The notes: generated from the letters alone by a model not told the origin. Positions 7,111 through 17,167 are shown, numbered from the stretch's first letter. The stretch: DNA of 64,000 nucleotides from Alphaproteobacteria bacterium UBA1301 (GCA_002307725.1 DBUB01000007.1:271538-335537); one strand, 5' to 3'. Numbers and translations are program-made.

Positions 7111-9324
7111 ATGTCCTGGACGCGTCGAACTGTGCTTGCCGGTTCAGGGGGCGCGCTGGCCGGTGCGGCTGCGGGTTTCCCTCCGCTGGCGGACGCTGCC
7201 ACCACAGCTTTGCGCCGTCTCATTGGCAGCGGTGAGGCGGCATTCGATCTTCGTTTGGTACCGCATGATGGTACTCAGCCGTGGTTTGCGATCAATGCCA
7301 CGGGCGGCGCTGTGCAGATCGTGGCGACGACATCGGTTGGCTTGATGCGGGGGGCTTATGCCTACCTCACCGCCATAGGGGCGGCCCAAGTAAACTGGGA
7401 GGGGAGGCGTATCGCAGTCCCAAAAAAGTGGCCGGATCGCGCTGTTGTGCGGTCGCCGACTTTCTTTCGGCATCGGGCCTATCTCAATCCTTGCACCTTT
7501 GGCTACACAACTCCGTTCTGGGAATGGCCGCGGTGGGAGCGCGAGATCGATTGGATGGCGCTGCATGGCATCGATATGCCACTGGCGATGGAGGGCCAAG
7601 AATTCGTCTGGCGACAGTTGTGGGCTGATGCGGGGTTGTCTGAGACTGAATTGGACGCCTATTTCTGCGGACCTGCCTTTCTGCCTTGGCAGCGCATGGG
7701 CAATATCGAAGGCTATGGCATTCTGCCCAAGGGCTACATCGTAAAAAAACGAGATCTACAGCTGCGGATTCTAGAGCGCCAACGCACTCTTGGGATGACA
7801 CCCGTGCTTCCTGCTTTTGCCGGATATGTGCCTAAGGCCTTTGCTCTGCGCCACCCCGAGGCGCGCATCCACAAGATGACGCCGTGGGGTGGGTTTCACG
7901 AGACCTATTGGCTTGATCCCACCGATCCCTTGTTTGCAAAATTGGCGAAGGGCTTCTTGGATCGCTACACGGCCACCTACGGCACAAGCGACTATTACCT
8001 TGCGGATGCCTTCAACGAGATGCGCCCGCCGGTTGCGGACCAGTCGCCGGAAGAGCGCAGCGCAAGTCTGTCGCGCTATGGCAAGGCGCTCTATGACTCA
8101 CTGAATGCCGCCAGGCCCGGCGCGGTCATGGTGATGCAGGCGTGGCTGTTCGGCATTGATCCGCAATTCTGGGACGCCCCGAGCATAGCGGCCTTCCTCA
8201 AAGAGGTTCCGGACAACAAGCTGTTGGTGCTCGACATCGCCAACGACACCTATCCTGGCGTTTGGGAAAAGGCCAAGGCGTTTTCTGGGAAGTCTTGGAT
8301 CTTTGGCTACATCCACGATTTTGGCGGCAACAATCCCTTGTTCGGGGATCTGCCGCTGGTGCAACGGGACTTAAGCAGTCTTCCGGCACGGACCGACGTG
8401 GGGCGGCTGGAAGGGTTTGGTGTTTTTCCAGAAGGGCTAAATACCAATTCGATCATCTATGACTATATGTTCGACCGCGCTTGGCCGGCGGCTGGATCCT
8501 CTGGTGATATCGATGCTTGGCTGGCTACCTATCTGACGGCGCGTTATGGCAAGATGGATCCTGGGCTGCTGGCGGCGTGGAGCGATTTGTGGCGTGCCGT
8601 CTATCAGGTGCCGAATTGGCGCACAGGCTATTGGAAGGGCGCGTTCGGGCAATATCTGTTTTGTAAGCGTCCGGACCAGACGTTCCAGGATTTTGACCAA
8701 GAGCCCGGCGATCTCGCCTTGTTGCAGAAGGCGGTCCATGCGTTGCTCAAGCTCGCACCGTCCTATGGGCATGAGCTGCTATTCCGCTACGATGTGATCG
8801 CTGCCTCTTGCCATTACGCCACCCTGTGCCTCGATCAAACGCTTTGCAGCATGATCCGGTCCTATGGGACAGGTGATAGCGCTGCGGCGGAAGCGGCCTG
8901 GAAGACTGCGCGCAGAATGTGCCTTCTCATAGACGAGATATTGGGTGCTCAGCCCTGGACGCTTTCAGGTTGGATTGAGGAAGCGCGTGCCTATGCGTCA
9001 ACGCCGCAAGAGGCCAAGATCTATGTCGAAAACGCCAAACGGCAAGTTACGATCTGGGGTGGTGATGCCGTGCTCAAAGACTACGCTTCCAAAGCTTGGT
9101 CGGGCCTCTATCGCCACTTTTATCTGCCGCGTTGGAGTCTTTACGTAAAGGCGCAGCGCAGCGCGATACGGAGCCAGTCTCCGTTCGATCAGGCTCGTCT
9201 GACAGCAACGTTGATTCAATGGGAAACGGCATGGGCGGAAAATCCCCGCAGTTTTCCTCAGCGGTCACCAACCAAACTCTTTGATGCCATCACGGTTTTG
9301 CTGGCCCAATGCGCTCGGGGGTGA
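7111..9324 (+). CDS. alpha-N-acetylglucosaminidase, GH89 (NAGLU family)
   Basis: Hydrolyses terminal alpha-linked N-acetylglucosamine. 737 aa. The start chosen is the ATG five bases after GAGG, which puts a twin-arginine signal (MSWTRRTVLAGSGG) at the N-terminus and suggests folded export by Tat. The body follows NAGLU: an N-terminal alpha/beta domain, then a barrel with PFWEWPRWEREIDWMALHGID, the catalytic acid/base region YYLADAFNEMRPP and the nucleophile region FGVFPEGLNTNSIIYDYMFD. Human NAGLU acts on heparan sulphate; the bacterial substrate here is unknown. The next gene starts two bases downstream, so the pair is cotranscribed. Confidence 0.93.
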   Translation: MSWTRRTVLAGSGGALAGAAAGFPPLADAATTALRRLIGSGEAAFDLRLVPHDGTQPWFAINATGGAVQIVATTSVGLMRGAYAYLTAIGAAQVNWEGRRIAVPKKWPDRAVVRSPTFFRHRAYLNPCTFGYTTPFWEWPRWEREIDWMALHGIDMPLAMEGQEFVWRQLWADAGLSETELDAYFCGPAFLPWQRMGNIEGYGILPKGYIVKKRDLQLRILERQRTLGMTPVLPAFAGYVPKAFALRHPEARIHKMTPWGGFHETYWLDPTDPLFAKLAKGFLDRYTATYGTSDYYLADAFNEMRPPVADQSPEERSASLSRYGKALYDSLNAARPGAVMVMQAWLFGIDPQFWDAPSIAAFLKEVPDNKLLVLDIANDTYPGVWEKAKAFSGKSWIFGYIHDFGGNNPLFGDLPLVQRDLSSLPARTDVGRLEGFGVFPEGLNTNSIIYDYMFDRAWPAAGSSGDIDAWLATYLTARYGKMDPGLLAAWSDLWRAVYQVPNWRTGYWKGAFGQYLFCKRPDQTFQDFDQEPGDLALLQKAVHALLKLAPSYGHELLFRYDVIAASCHYATLCLDQTLCSMIRSYGTGDSAAAEAAWKTARRMCLLIDEILGAQPWTLSGWIEEARAYASTPQEAKIYVENAKRQVTIWGGDAVLKDYASKAWSGLYRHFYLPRWSLYVKAQRSAIRSQSPFDQARLTATLIQWETAWAENPRSFPQRSPTKLFDAITVLLAQCARG

Positions 9325-9326
9325 GC

Positions 9327-10433
9327 ATGACGCATGAACGCAACCTTGCCATCGATGTCTTTCGTGGGCTGACGATCTTTCTGATGATTGTTGTCAATAC
9401 CATGGGAGCGGGCGCCGCACCTTATTCCTTGTTGGTGCATGCCAATTGGTTTGGTTTCACCCTGGCCGATTGGGTTTTTCCGTCATTTCTCTTTGCCATG
9501 GGGGCGTCTCTCGCCTTCGCTCTGAAGCGTCCGATGGGAGAGGGTGCGTTTTGGGCCAAGACATTGCGGCGCGCCGCTCTTTTGTTCCTGATCGGCTTTG
9601 CGCTCTATTGGTTTCCCTTTGTGCACATCACACCCGACCTCGGTTTTGCGCCCAATCCCTTAAGTGAAACGCGGATCATGGGGGTGCTGCAGCGCCTTGC
9701 CCTCTGTTATGCGCTAGCGGCTGTGGCGGCGTGTTATCTGTCCCCAAAACAGCTTATCGGCCTTTGCGGGACAATTCTTGGAGGCTACTGGCTGTTGCTT
9801 ATCTTCGGTGTGCCCGCTGGAGACGCCTTCGATAAGACCCACAATATCGGCACGGTGATCGACAGGTTAATTCTCGGTCCAGCGCATATGTGGCGCTATG
9901 ACGATGGCTTTGAACCCGAAGGCTTACTGGGGACGTTGCCCGCAACGGTCAATGTGTTGGCGGGTTACCTCGCTATGGTCTTTCTCAAAAGCAACGGGCG
10001 GCGTCTTTTGGCATTTGTCCTCCTTGGTGTGGCCTTGGCGGTTCTGGCGCTGCTGCTCGATCCCATTCTACCGCTTTCCAAAAAACTCTGGACGCCAAGC
10101 TTCGTGCTTTTGACGGTAGGGCTCGATCTTGTTCTTCTGGCCTTGCTTGGCTCCATCTTGGATCTTTGGAAGCTGCCCATTCGCAGCGGATTCTTTGAGG
10201 TTCTGGGCAAAAACCCGCTGGCGGTCTATCTCTTCTCCGAACTTCTCATTCCGCTCCAAGCCTTGCTCAAGCCCGCGCTGACTGTTGAGCCGTATCAGTG
10301 GCTGGGTGTGGCGGTCTTTCAGCATCTGGCCCCGGGGGCGCTGGGTACACTCTTGTGCGCGCTCGCTTACACGATGCTGTGCTGGTCGTTCGGGTATGCG
10401 CTCCACCGTCATCGCATCTATGTTCGCCTCTGA
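9327..10433 (+). CDS. nagX: HGSNAT/NagX-like membrane acyltransferase
   Basis: 368 aa with about ten membrane helices; no cleaved signal. The first helix carries ERNLAIDVFRGLTIFLMIVV, the hallmark of the heparan-alpha-glucosaminide N-acetyltransferase family (COG4299, NagX/DUF5009). In animals this enzyme transfers acetyl from cytosolic acetyl-CoA across the membrane to terminal glucosamine, which NAGLU then removes. Here the gene follows GH89 by two bases, with its SD (GGGGGTG) inside the GH89 tail, so the two are translationally linked. The name nagX follows homologues in N-acetylglucosamine regulons; the activity is inferred. Confidence 0.85.
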   Translation: MTHERNLAIDVFRGLTIFLMIVVNTMGAGAAPYSLLVHANWFGFTLADWVFPSFLFAMGASLAFALKRPMGEGAFWAKTLRRAALLFLIGFALYWFPFVHITPDLGFAPNPLSETRIMGVLQRLALCYALAAVAACYLSPKQLIGLCGTILGGYWLLLIFGVPAGDAFDKTHNIGTVIDRLILGPAHMWRYDDGFEPEGLLGTLPATVNVLAGYLAMVFLKSNGRRLLAFVLLGVALAVLALLLDPILPLSKKLWTPSFVLLTVGLDLVLLALLGSILDLWKLPIRSGFFEVLGKNPLAVYLFSELLIPLQALLKPALTVEPYQWLGVAVFQHLAPGALGTLLCALAYTMLCWSFGYALHRHRIYVRL

Positions 10434-10704
10434 AGATGCATCGACACGGTAATCATCGGTGCGTGGCGGGCGAGCTCACGTGTTATGCCGGTTGTGGATC
10501 ACGTCTTTGAGTACCTCGCGATGAAGGCCGCCGCAAAAATCCGCTCCGACATCGCCGCAATCCTGCGTGAAAGCCGCGAGGGTAAGCGGATTGTTGTGCA
10601 AAGGTTGTTTGGTAGCGTTCCCATTGTCTGCTACCGGTTTCCTTGTTCGCTATGGCTGAAACCACACAGTGCAGAAGCAACAGATCGGTTTGTCACTGTT
10701 CTAA
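10434..10704. other. upstream region of TonB receptor gene, no gene seen
   Basis: No convincing coding sequence. At 10610-10623, TGGTAGCGTTCCCA matches 11 of 14 positions of the LacI-type operator at 10740 and could be an auxiliary site. GGTAGC (10611) and GCTACC (10629) also form an inverted repeat. Confidence 0.45.
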
Positions 10705-10753
10705 TTGACAGCCCGCCTTCGTCTTGCCATACTTCAGACTGGAAACGTTTCCA
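10705..10753 (+). promoter_or_regulatory. promoter and perfect LacI-type operator of the TonB receptor gene
   Basis: A -35 TTGACA at 10705-10710, 17-base spacer, and -10 CATACT at 10728-10733. TGGAAACGTTTCCA at 10740-10753 is a perfect 14-base palindrome with the central CG typical of LacI-family operators, placed at the expected transcription start. The same palindrome with one change precedes GH89. The LacI-type protein encoded at 17164-18168 is the likely ligand-responsive repressor. Confidence 0.85.
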
Positions 10754-10785
10754 CAAAACAACAAACTAAACAGCCAGGGGGCAAC

Positions 10786-13488
10786 ATGATCCGCAATTCG
10801 CAAGCTAGAGGGCTCCGCCTATCCGCTTCTATTCTCGCATTGGCATCGGCCGGGGTGTTCGCGGGATCAGCCTTCGCCCAGGACGTCGAAACGGTCGTCG
10901 TGTCGGGTTACCGGCAGAGCCTGCTCACATCCGAAGCGCTCAAGCGCGATTCGACCAATCTTGTGGAGGCGATCTCCGCCGTCGATATCGGCAAATTGCC
11001 CGACACCTCCATCGCCGATTCGCTCGCGCGCTTGCCCGGTCTCGCCGCACAGCGCGTTGACGGTCGTTCGCAGGTTATCGCCATTCGCGGTCTATCGCCG
11101 GACTTCGCCGGCACAACGTTCAATGGCCGCGATCAGGTTTCCACGGGCGACAACCGTGGCGTCGAGTTCGACCAGTATCCGGCGGAAGTGTTGACAGGTG
11201 TGGTCGTTTACAAGACAGCCGATGCTACCGTCGTTGGCGCCGGTCTCTCGGGCACGGTCGATCTGAAAAGCGCCCGCCCGTTGAGCTACGATGGCCGCCA
11301 ACTCGCGTTCGGCGCCCGCGGTGAATACTCGTCGCTTGGCAATCTGACGCCGGAAGTGAGCCCCTTCGGCCAGCGCTACAATTTTACCTATATCGACCAG
11401 TTCTTCGGCAAAAAGCTCGGTGTTGCTGTTGGCTTTGCGCATCTCGACTCGCCCTTCCAGGAGGAACACACCAAAGCTTGGTGGTGGGGTCTTGGCAGCG
11501 ATTTGACGAGTTGGGGCGCCAACCCAATTGGCATAGCCTCCGATAGCGAAGCGCTCATGGGTGCCGAAGCGTGGGTACGTTCGAAGGATCAGGTGCGCGA
11601 TGGCGTTGTGGCGACGCTGGAATACGAACCAAACGAACATTTCCATTCCACGCTTGACCTTTACTATTCCAACTTCAATCAGAAGGAATACATGCACGGT
11701 GTGATGTGGACCGCGGACCCTTGGCAGAAGGACTATCCAACGGGCGGCTATATCAGTGTCGACAACGCCCAAACCAGCACCTATCTCGGGACCGAGTTGA
11801 TTACCTCCGGCTCCTGGAACGGCGTTCGTCCTGTCGTGCGCAATGACTACAATACCCGCGTTGACGTCTTGTCGTCCGTCGGTTGGAAGAACGTCTTCAC
11901 GGTCGCCAAGTGGACGCTGACGGCGGATCTTAGCTATTCCGGCGCCAAGCGTAACGAGCGGCAGATGGAACTCTATGCCGGCAATACAACTGTCGACACC
12001 AATTTTGGGTTTGTCATTCCGACGACACCAATGTTCCCCACCTTCACGCCTTCGCAGTCCTATACGAATGCGGTGTTGTACGATGCCCAGGAATACGGTC
12101 ATGACGGGCGTATTGGTATCCCCAAGCAGAAGGACACCATTCAAGCGGCCCGTCTCGATGCCAAATATGATTTCGGAGGCTTGGTGGAAAGTGTCGAATT
12201 CGGCGCCAATTTCCAGACCCGGCAGAAAACGCGGACCTATGAAGTCGATTTTGCCACGCTGAAATCAAATTATTCCTCGGTATCCTCGGACTTGCTATAC
12301 GATCCGGTGTCGCTCGATTTTGCCGGGATCGGTGACATTCTGACCTTTAAGTCGAATGCTGTGCTCGACAAGTATTACACCACTGCGAAGAGCATGACCG
12401 CGGATGACTATCGCAAGGATTTTAAGGTCAAGGAAAAGATCTTCACCTCCTATGTGAAGGCCAGCTTCAACACGGAAGTCTATGGTGTAGGGTTGAAGGG
12501 TAATGTGGGCGGTCAGCTGATTCATACCGATCAGGAGTCGACTGCGAACAACGTCACCACGATACCGCCAACGACTTTGATCCAGGCGGGCAAGAGTTCC
12601 TACGATTTCTTGCCAAGCATCAATTTGGTCGCCGACTTCGGTGATGGCAGCATGTTGCGCCTTGGTGTGGCGAAAACCATGGCGCGTCCACGCGTGGATC
12701 AGATGCGTGCCGCGGCGAGCGCAAGTGTCGATTCTACGACCCATCTGTGGAGCGGCAGTGGTGGTAATCCGAAGCTCTCACCCTGGCGCGCAGATTCGAT
12801 CGATATCTCGTTCGAACACTATCTTGGCGATACGAGTTACATCGCTGTTGCGGGCTTCTATAAAAAGCTCACCAGCTACATTTATGACCAGACCATCAAG
12901 TATGACTTCACGGGCTATGTCGATCCCAATGGTCTGACGGCCACCAGCACGATCGGTAATTACAGTGCACCGGCAAACGGGAAAGGCGGCTATGTCCGCG
13001 GCGTGGAGTTTTCGACCGCACTCGATGGTAATTTGTTCACCAGCGCGCTCGACGGTTTCGGGGCCTCGTTTAGTTTTTCCTGGACCGATACCTCCGTCAA
13101 GCCGAATGGGCCTGGTACATCTATCACGGCAACCTTGCCTGGCTTGTCGAAGGCTGTTGGTGATGCGACAATTTATTATGAGAAAGACGGCTTCTCCATC
13201 CGTGTTGCGGAGAAATACCGCTCCGATTATCGTGGTGAAATTACCTATCTGTACTCTAACCTTACCTACACACGCATCTTGAGCGAAGCGCAGACCGATT
13301 TGCAGGTCGGCTACGACTTCCAGGAAGGCTCTCTACAGGGTGTGTCGGTGCAGCTACAGGTTAACAACGTCACCAACACACCGTACCGCACGGTGCAGGA
13401 TGGCAACTTCTCTGGTGGGGGACGTCAGCCGCAGGAGTACAATCTCTATGGTCGGCAGATTCTGCTTGGCGTGAACTACAAACTCTGA
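10786..13488 (+). CDS. TonB-dependent outer-membrane receptor (glycan uptake)
   Basis: 900 aa. Signal peptide to about residue 31 (AGSAFAQ), then a TonB box (ETVVVSGYR), a plug domain (VDIGKLPDTSIADSLARLPG, IAIRGLSPDFAGTTFNGRDQ) and a 22-strand barrel ending in an aromatic/hydrophobic C-terminus (ILLGVNYKL). It belongs to the large receptor type common in Xanthomonas and Caulobacter that imports oligosaccharides into the periplasm. The ATG has a strong AGGGGGC ribosome site; the frame extends upstream but crosses the operator. Its place between the GH89 pair and two glycosidases suggests it imports the substrate of that set. Confidence 0.93.
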   Translation: MIRNSQARGLRLSASILALASAGVFAGSAFAQDVETVVVSGYRQSLLTSEALKRDSTNLVEAISAVDIGKLPDTSIADSLARLPGLAAQRVDGRSQVIAIRGLSPDFAGTTFNGRDQVSTGDNRGVEFDQYPAEVLTGVVVYKTADATVVGAGLSGTVDLKSARPLSYDGRQLAFGARGEYSSLGNLTPEVSPFGQRYNFTYIDQFFGKKLGVAVGFAHLDSPFQEEHTKAWWWGLGSDLTSWGANPIGIASDSEALMGAEAWVRSKDQVRDGVVATLEYEPNEHFHSTLDLYYSNFNQKEYMHGVMWTADPWQKDYPTGGYISVDNAQTSTYLGTELITSGSWNGVRPVVRNDYNTRVDVLSSVGWKNVFTVAKWTLTADLSYSGAKRNERQMELYAGNTTVDTNFGFVIPTTPMFPTFTPSQSYTNAVLYDAQEYGHDGRIGIPKQKDTIQAARLDAKYDFGGLVESVEFGANFQTRQKTRTYEVDFATLKSNYSSVSSDLLYDPVSLDFAGIGDILTFKSNAVLDKYYTTAKSMTADDYRKDFKVKEKIFTSYVKASFNTEVYGVGLKGNVGGQLIHTDQESTANNVTTIPPTTLIQAGKSSYDFLPSINLVADFGDGSMLRLGVAKTMARPRVDQMRAAASASVDSTTHLWSGSGGNPKLSPWRADSIDISFEHYLGDTSYIAVAGFYKKLTSYIYDQTIKYDFTGYVDPNGLTATSTIGNYSAPANGKGGYVRGVEFSTALDGNLFTSALDGFGASFSFSWTDTSVKPNGPGTSITATLPGLSKAVGDATIYYEKDGFSIRVAEKYRSDYRGEITYLYSNLTYTRILSEAQTDLQVGYDFQEGSLQGVSVQLQVNNVTNTPYRTVQDGNFSGGGRQPQEYNLYGRQILLGVNYKL

Positions 13489-13494
13489 CCCTCC

Positions 13495-13535
13495 GGTCTG
13501 CGCTCATCCCGTGTCCCCTGGGGTGGGCGCAGACC
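13495..13535 (+). terminator. hairpin terminator/attenuator between receptor and GH30 genes
   Basis: GGTCTGCGC (13495-13503) pairs perfectly with GCGCAGACC (13527-13535) across a 23-base loop and is followed by TTT. It starts six bases after the receptor stop codon. It could end receptor transcripts or reduce read-through to GH30. Confidence 0.68.
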
Positions 13536-13556
13536 TTTCACACCTTCGAGGGCCGC

Positions 13557-14954
13557 ATGCGTCCGCTCCGTTTTGCCATCGTTGCCGCAGTTTTTGGTGT
13601 CGTTTTCGGCTCGCTTGGCGCCTCCGCAAGTGATGTCGCAGTTTATGTCACGACACCAGATGGCACCAAGCTGCTGACGCCTGAGCCCTCCCTTTCTTTT
13701 TCGGCGCCACCGACGACCGGTCTCGTCATCGACGCCGAGCGGCGTTACCAAGCGATCATCGGCTTTGGCGCCGCCATTACCGATGCGTCGGCTTATGTGA
13801 TCCATAACGGCTTGAACGAAGGCCGACGCGCTGCTCTCATGACCGATCTGTTCGGTCGAACGGGGCTGGGTCTATCCTTCACCCGCTTGACCATCGGCGC
13901 GTCGGATTTTTCTCGCACACATTATTCCTATGACGATCAACCGGCTGGCGTCAGCGACCCGGATCTGAAGAACTTCTCCATTGCGCCGATGCGTGCGGAT
14001 GTGTTGCCGGTCGTCAAGCAAGCGCTCGCCATCAATCCGGATCTGAAGGTGATGGCGTCACCTTGGAGCGCGCCTGGTTGGATGAAATCCACCGGCAGCT
14101 TGATCAAGGGCTCGTTGTTGCCCGAGGCCTATCCGGCTTTCGCCGAGTATCTGAAGCGCTATGCCGATGCGCTAGCTGCCGAAGCCGTGCCGCTTTACGC
14201 CTTAACGCTGCAGAACGAGCCGGATTACGAGCCCGAAGATTACCCAGGTATGCGCGTGACGCCGTCATCACGCGCCGCATTCATTGGTGGTTTTCTGGGA
14301 CCGCTCTTGTCCAAAACCCATCCCGAAATCCGTTTGCTCGATTGGGACCACAATTGGGACAAGCCCGATTATCCGCTGAGCGTTCTGGGCGATGCCAAAG
14401 CCGCGTCCTACATCGCTGGCGTGGCGTGGCACTGCTACAATGGCGAGCCATCCGCGCAAGGGCCCGTGCATGATGCCCATCCGCTAAAGGAAGCCTATTT
14501 TACCGAATGCTCGGGCGGCGGTTGGTCGCCGAAATGGAGCGAGGCACTGCCCTGGATGGCGGGGTCACTGGTGGAATCGGTGCGTTACTGGTCCAAAGGC
14601 GTGTTGTTTTGGAATTTGGCGCTGGACGAGAAATCCGGTCCCCACCTTGGCGGCTGCGGCGATTGCCGCGGTGTTGTCACCATCGATTCCAAGACCGGCG
14701 CCATCACCCACAATCTCGAATATTACGTGCTCGGCCATGCCAGCCGTTTCGTGCTACCAGGCGCCGTACGCATTGAGAGCGGAGAGCCTATAGCGGGTGT
14801 CAATGCGGTGGCGTTCCGCAATCTTGATGCGTCGTTCGTCCTTATAGCGGTCAACCGCACAGCCGAACCGAAATCCGTCGCAGTTCGGCAAGGCAAACGC
14901 GGCTTCACCCATGCGCTTGCGGCTGGCAGTGTCGCGACCTTTGTCTGGCATTGA
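13557..14954 (+). CDS. GH30 glucosylceramidase-type glycosidase
   Basis: 465 aa with a signal peptide (cleavage near ASASD, residue 25). A beta/alpha barrel with the GH30 landmarks: IIGFGAAITDASA near 67-79, RLTIGASDFS at 110-119, the acid/base Glu221 in LTLQNEPDYE and the nucleophile Glu317 in AYFTECSGG. A C-terminal beta domain follows. GH30 subfamily 1 contains glucosylceramidases and related beta-glucosidases; the resemblance is to that group rather than to GH30 xylanases. The product should be periplasmic or secreted, so it would act on material brought in by the neighbouring receptor. The GH3 gene follows 32 bases downstream. Confidence 0.9.
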   Translation: MRPLRFAIVAAVFGVVFGSLGASASDVAVYVTTPDGTKLLTPEPSLSFSAPPTTGLVIDAERRYQAIIGFGAAITDASAYVIHNGLNEGRRAALMTDLFGRTGLGLSFTRLTIGASDFSRTHYSYDDQPAGVSDPDLKNFSIAPMRADVLPVVKQALAINPDLKVMASPWSAPGWMKSTGSLIKGSLLPEAYPAFAEYLKRYADALAAEAVPLYALTLQNEPDYEPEDYPGMRVTPSSRAAFIGGFLGPLLSKTHPEIRLLDWDHNWDKPDYPLSVLGDAKAASYIAGVAWHCYNGEPSAQGPVHDAHPLKEAYFTECSGGGWSPKWSEALPWMAGSLVESVRYWSKGVLFWNLALDEKSGPHLGGCGDCRGVVTIDSKTGAITHNLEYYVLGHASRFVLPGAVRIESGEPIAGVNAVAFRNLDASFVLIAVNRTAEPKSVAVRQGKRGFTHALAAGSVATFVWH

Positions 14955-14986
14955 GTACCAAAAACAAAACAATGAGAGTCTGAGAC

Positions 14987-17167
14987 ATGTCCTTTCCCAA
15001 AGCGGTTGCGGTGCTTTCCTGCGGGTTTTTCTTGGCCTCCGGCGCTGCGGCGCAATCTTTAGTCCATCCTTGGAGCAATCCCGCCCTTGCCCCGGAGGTG
15101 CGCGCCGGGCTGGTGCTCAAAGCCATGACGCAGGATGAAAAACTGCGCTTGGTTTTTGGCTATTTCGGATCGCCCAAGACGGATACCAATGTCCCGCCGC
15201 CCAAGGAGGCGCGGATGGGATCGGCCGGTTATGTGCCCGGTATCCCTCGGCTTGGTATTCCGGCGCAGTGGATCACCGATGCAGGCATGGGCGTGGCGAC
15301 CCAGCGCGACAGCGCAGACACTTTTCGCGAGCGCACGGCACTGCCGTCGGGTCTTGCGGTTGCGGCGACCTTCAATCCGGATTTGGCCAAGCAGGGCGGC
15401 GCGATGATCGGACGTGAGGCGCGCGCCTCGGGCTTCAACGTACTTCTGGCGGGTGGTGTTAATCTGCTGCGCGAGCCGCGCAACGGCCGTAATTTCGAAT
15501 ATGCTGGCGAGGATCCGTTGCTGGCGGGCACAACCGTTGGCGCCGCGGTTGCCGGTATCCAATCCGAGCATGTGATCTCAACCGTCAAACATTGGGCGCT
15601 CAATGCCCAGGAAACCGGTCGCCACGTCGTCTCGTCCGAAATTGACGATGCCCAGGCGCGGATGTCCGATTTCCTGGCGTTTCAGATTGCACTCGAAAAG
15701 GGCGCGCCCGGCTCGGTGATGTGCGCCTACAACCGCGTCAAAGGCGAGCATGCCTGTGAAAGCGATTATCTGCTGAACCAAGTCTTGAAGCGTGATTTTG
15801 CCTATCCCGGTTATGTCATGTCCGATTGGGGCGCCGTGTATTCCACCGAAAAGGCGGCGCTTTCCGGGCTCGACCAGCAATCGGCCGCTGTCTTTGACGC
15901 CAAGCCCTATTTCGGCGCGCCGCTAAAGGCCGCGATCAAGAATGGTCTTGTGCCCAAAGCCCGTCTCGATGATATGGCGCGGCGTATTTTGCGATCACTT
16001 TTTGCCGTGGGCGCGGTGGATCATCCCGTTGGTGGCGAGAGTATCGATAGTGATGCCAACCACAAGACCGCTCAGGCCGTGGCGGAGGAGGCAATTGTCC
16101 TGCTCAAGAACACGAACGCTGTGCTGCCGCTGGTTAAGACAGCCAAACGCATCGTTGTAATCGGTGGGCATGCGGATCGCGGTGTCATTTCCGGCGGCGG
16201 GTCCTCCACGGTTTTTCCGGCAGGTGGCAATGCGGTGCCGGGGCTAGGGCCGCAAGGCTGGCCGGGACCGATCGTCTATCTTCCCAATGCGCCAATGGCG
16301 GCGATGATGGCGCGCGCACCCATGGCCGATTTCCAATATCTGGATGGCAAAGATCCCGTGGCAGCAGCCAAGGCAGCGGCGGTGGCCGATATCGTGGTGG
16401 TCTTCGCCACACAATGGGCAACGGAAGATGCCGACGTCTCGCTGACCTTGTCGGAAGGGCAGGACGATCTTATTCGCGCGGTGGCCGCGGCCAATGCCAA
16501 GACTGTCGTGGTGCTGGAGACGGGCGGACCTGTCTTCATGCCGTGGCTGGATCAGGTCGCTGGCGTGTTGGAAGCCTGGAACCCCGGCAGCGGCGGCGGC
16601 GATGCTATCGCGCGCGTGTTGTTCGGTGAGGTGGATGCTTCGGGTCGTTTGCCGGCCACCTTCCCGCAAAGTCTGGAGCAACTGCCGCGGCCAAAGCTGG
16701 ATGGTGCCGATCTGCCGTCAGGCACGCCTTTCGCGGTCGCCTACAATGAAGGTGCCGCAGTGGGGTATAAATGGTTCGACAAGAATGCCCTGAAGCCACT
16801 TTTCCCCTTTGGCTATGGCTTGTCTTACACCAGTTTTGCTTACAGTAATTTTTCTGCCGAGCGCATCACTGGCAAGCTGGTCGTGCACCTCACAGTGAAA
16901 AACACGGGCACACGCAGCGGCAAAGATGTGCCGCAGATCTATGTGGGCGCGAAGGGTTTCGAAGCACCCAAGCGCCTTGCAGCCTTTCAGAAAATGGAAT
17001 TGCAGCCGGGCGCTTCGACGACATTGTCGCTGAGTATCGATCCGCGCCTGATCTCGGTCTACGACAGCGCCTCGGCAAACTGGAAGGCGGTGCCGGGATC
17101 GCTTCAGCTCTGGCTTGGCAGCTCTGCCGCCGACCTCAAAACCAGTGTCGAGGTGCCAGCGCCCTAG
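14987..17167 (+). CDS. GH3 beta-glucosidase
   Basis: 726 aa, signal peptide to about residue 23 (SGAAAQ). The GH3 N-terminal barrel carries KHW at 201-203 and nucleophile Asp280 in YVMSDWGAVYS. The C-terminal alpha/beta domain contains the typical TVVVLETGGPVFMPW segment and ends in a fibronectin-III-like domain (about 630-726). Retaining exo-acting beta-glucosidase or related exo-enzyme, probably periplasmic. Its stop overlaps by four bases the stop of the convergent LacI-type regulator gene. Confidence 0.93.
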   Translation: MSFPKAVAVLSCGFFLASGAAAQSLVHPWSNPALAPEVRAGLVLKAMTQDEKLRLVFGYFGSPKTDTNVPPPKEARMGSAGYVPGIPRLGIPAQWITDAGMGVATQRDSADTFRERTALPSGLAVAATFNPDLAKQGGAMIGREARASGFNVLLAGGVNLLREPRNGRNFEYAGEDPLLAGTTVGAAVAGIQSEHVISTVKHWALNAQETGRHVVSSEIDDAQARMSDFLAFQIALEKGAPGSVMCAYNRVKGEHACESDYLLNQVLKRDFAYPGYVMSDWGAVYSTEKAALSGLDQQSAAVFDAKPYFGAPLKAAIKNGLVPKARLDDMARRILRSLFAVGAVDHPVGGESIDSDANHKTAQAVAEEAIVLLKNTNAVLPLVKTAKRIVVIGGHADRGVISGGGSSTVFPAGGNAVPGLGPQGWPGPIVYLPNAPMAAMMARAPMADFQYLDGKDPVAAAKAAAVADIVVVFATQWATEDADVSLTLSEGQDDLIRAVAAANAKTVVVLETGGPVFMPWLDQVAGVLEAWNPGSGGGDAIARVLFGEVDASGRLPATFPQSLEQLPRPKLDGADLPSGTPFAVAYNEGAAVGYKWFDKNALKPLFPFGYGLSYTSFAYSNFSAERITGKLVVHLTVKNTGTRSGKDVPQIYVGAKGFEAPKRLAAFQKMELQPGASTTLSLSIDPRLISVYDSASANWKAVPGSLQLWLGSSAADLKTSVEVPAP

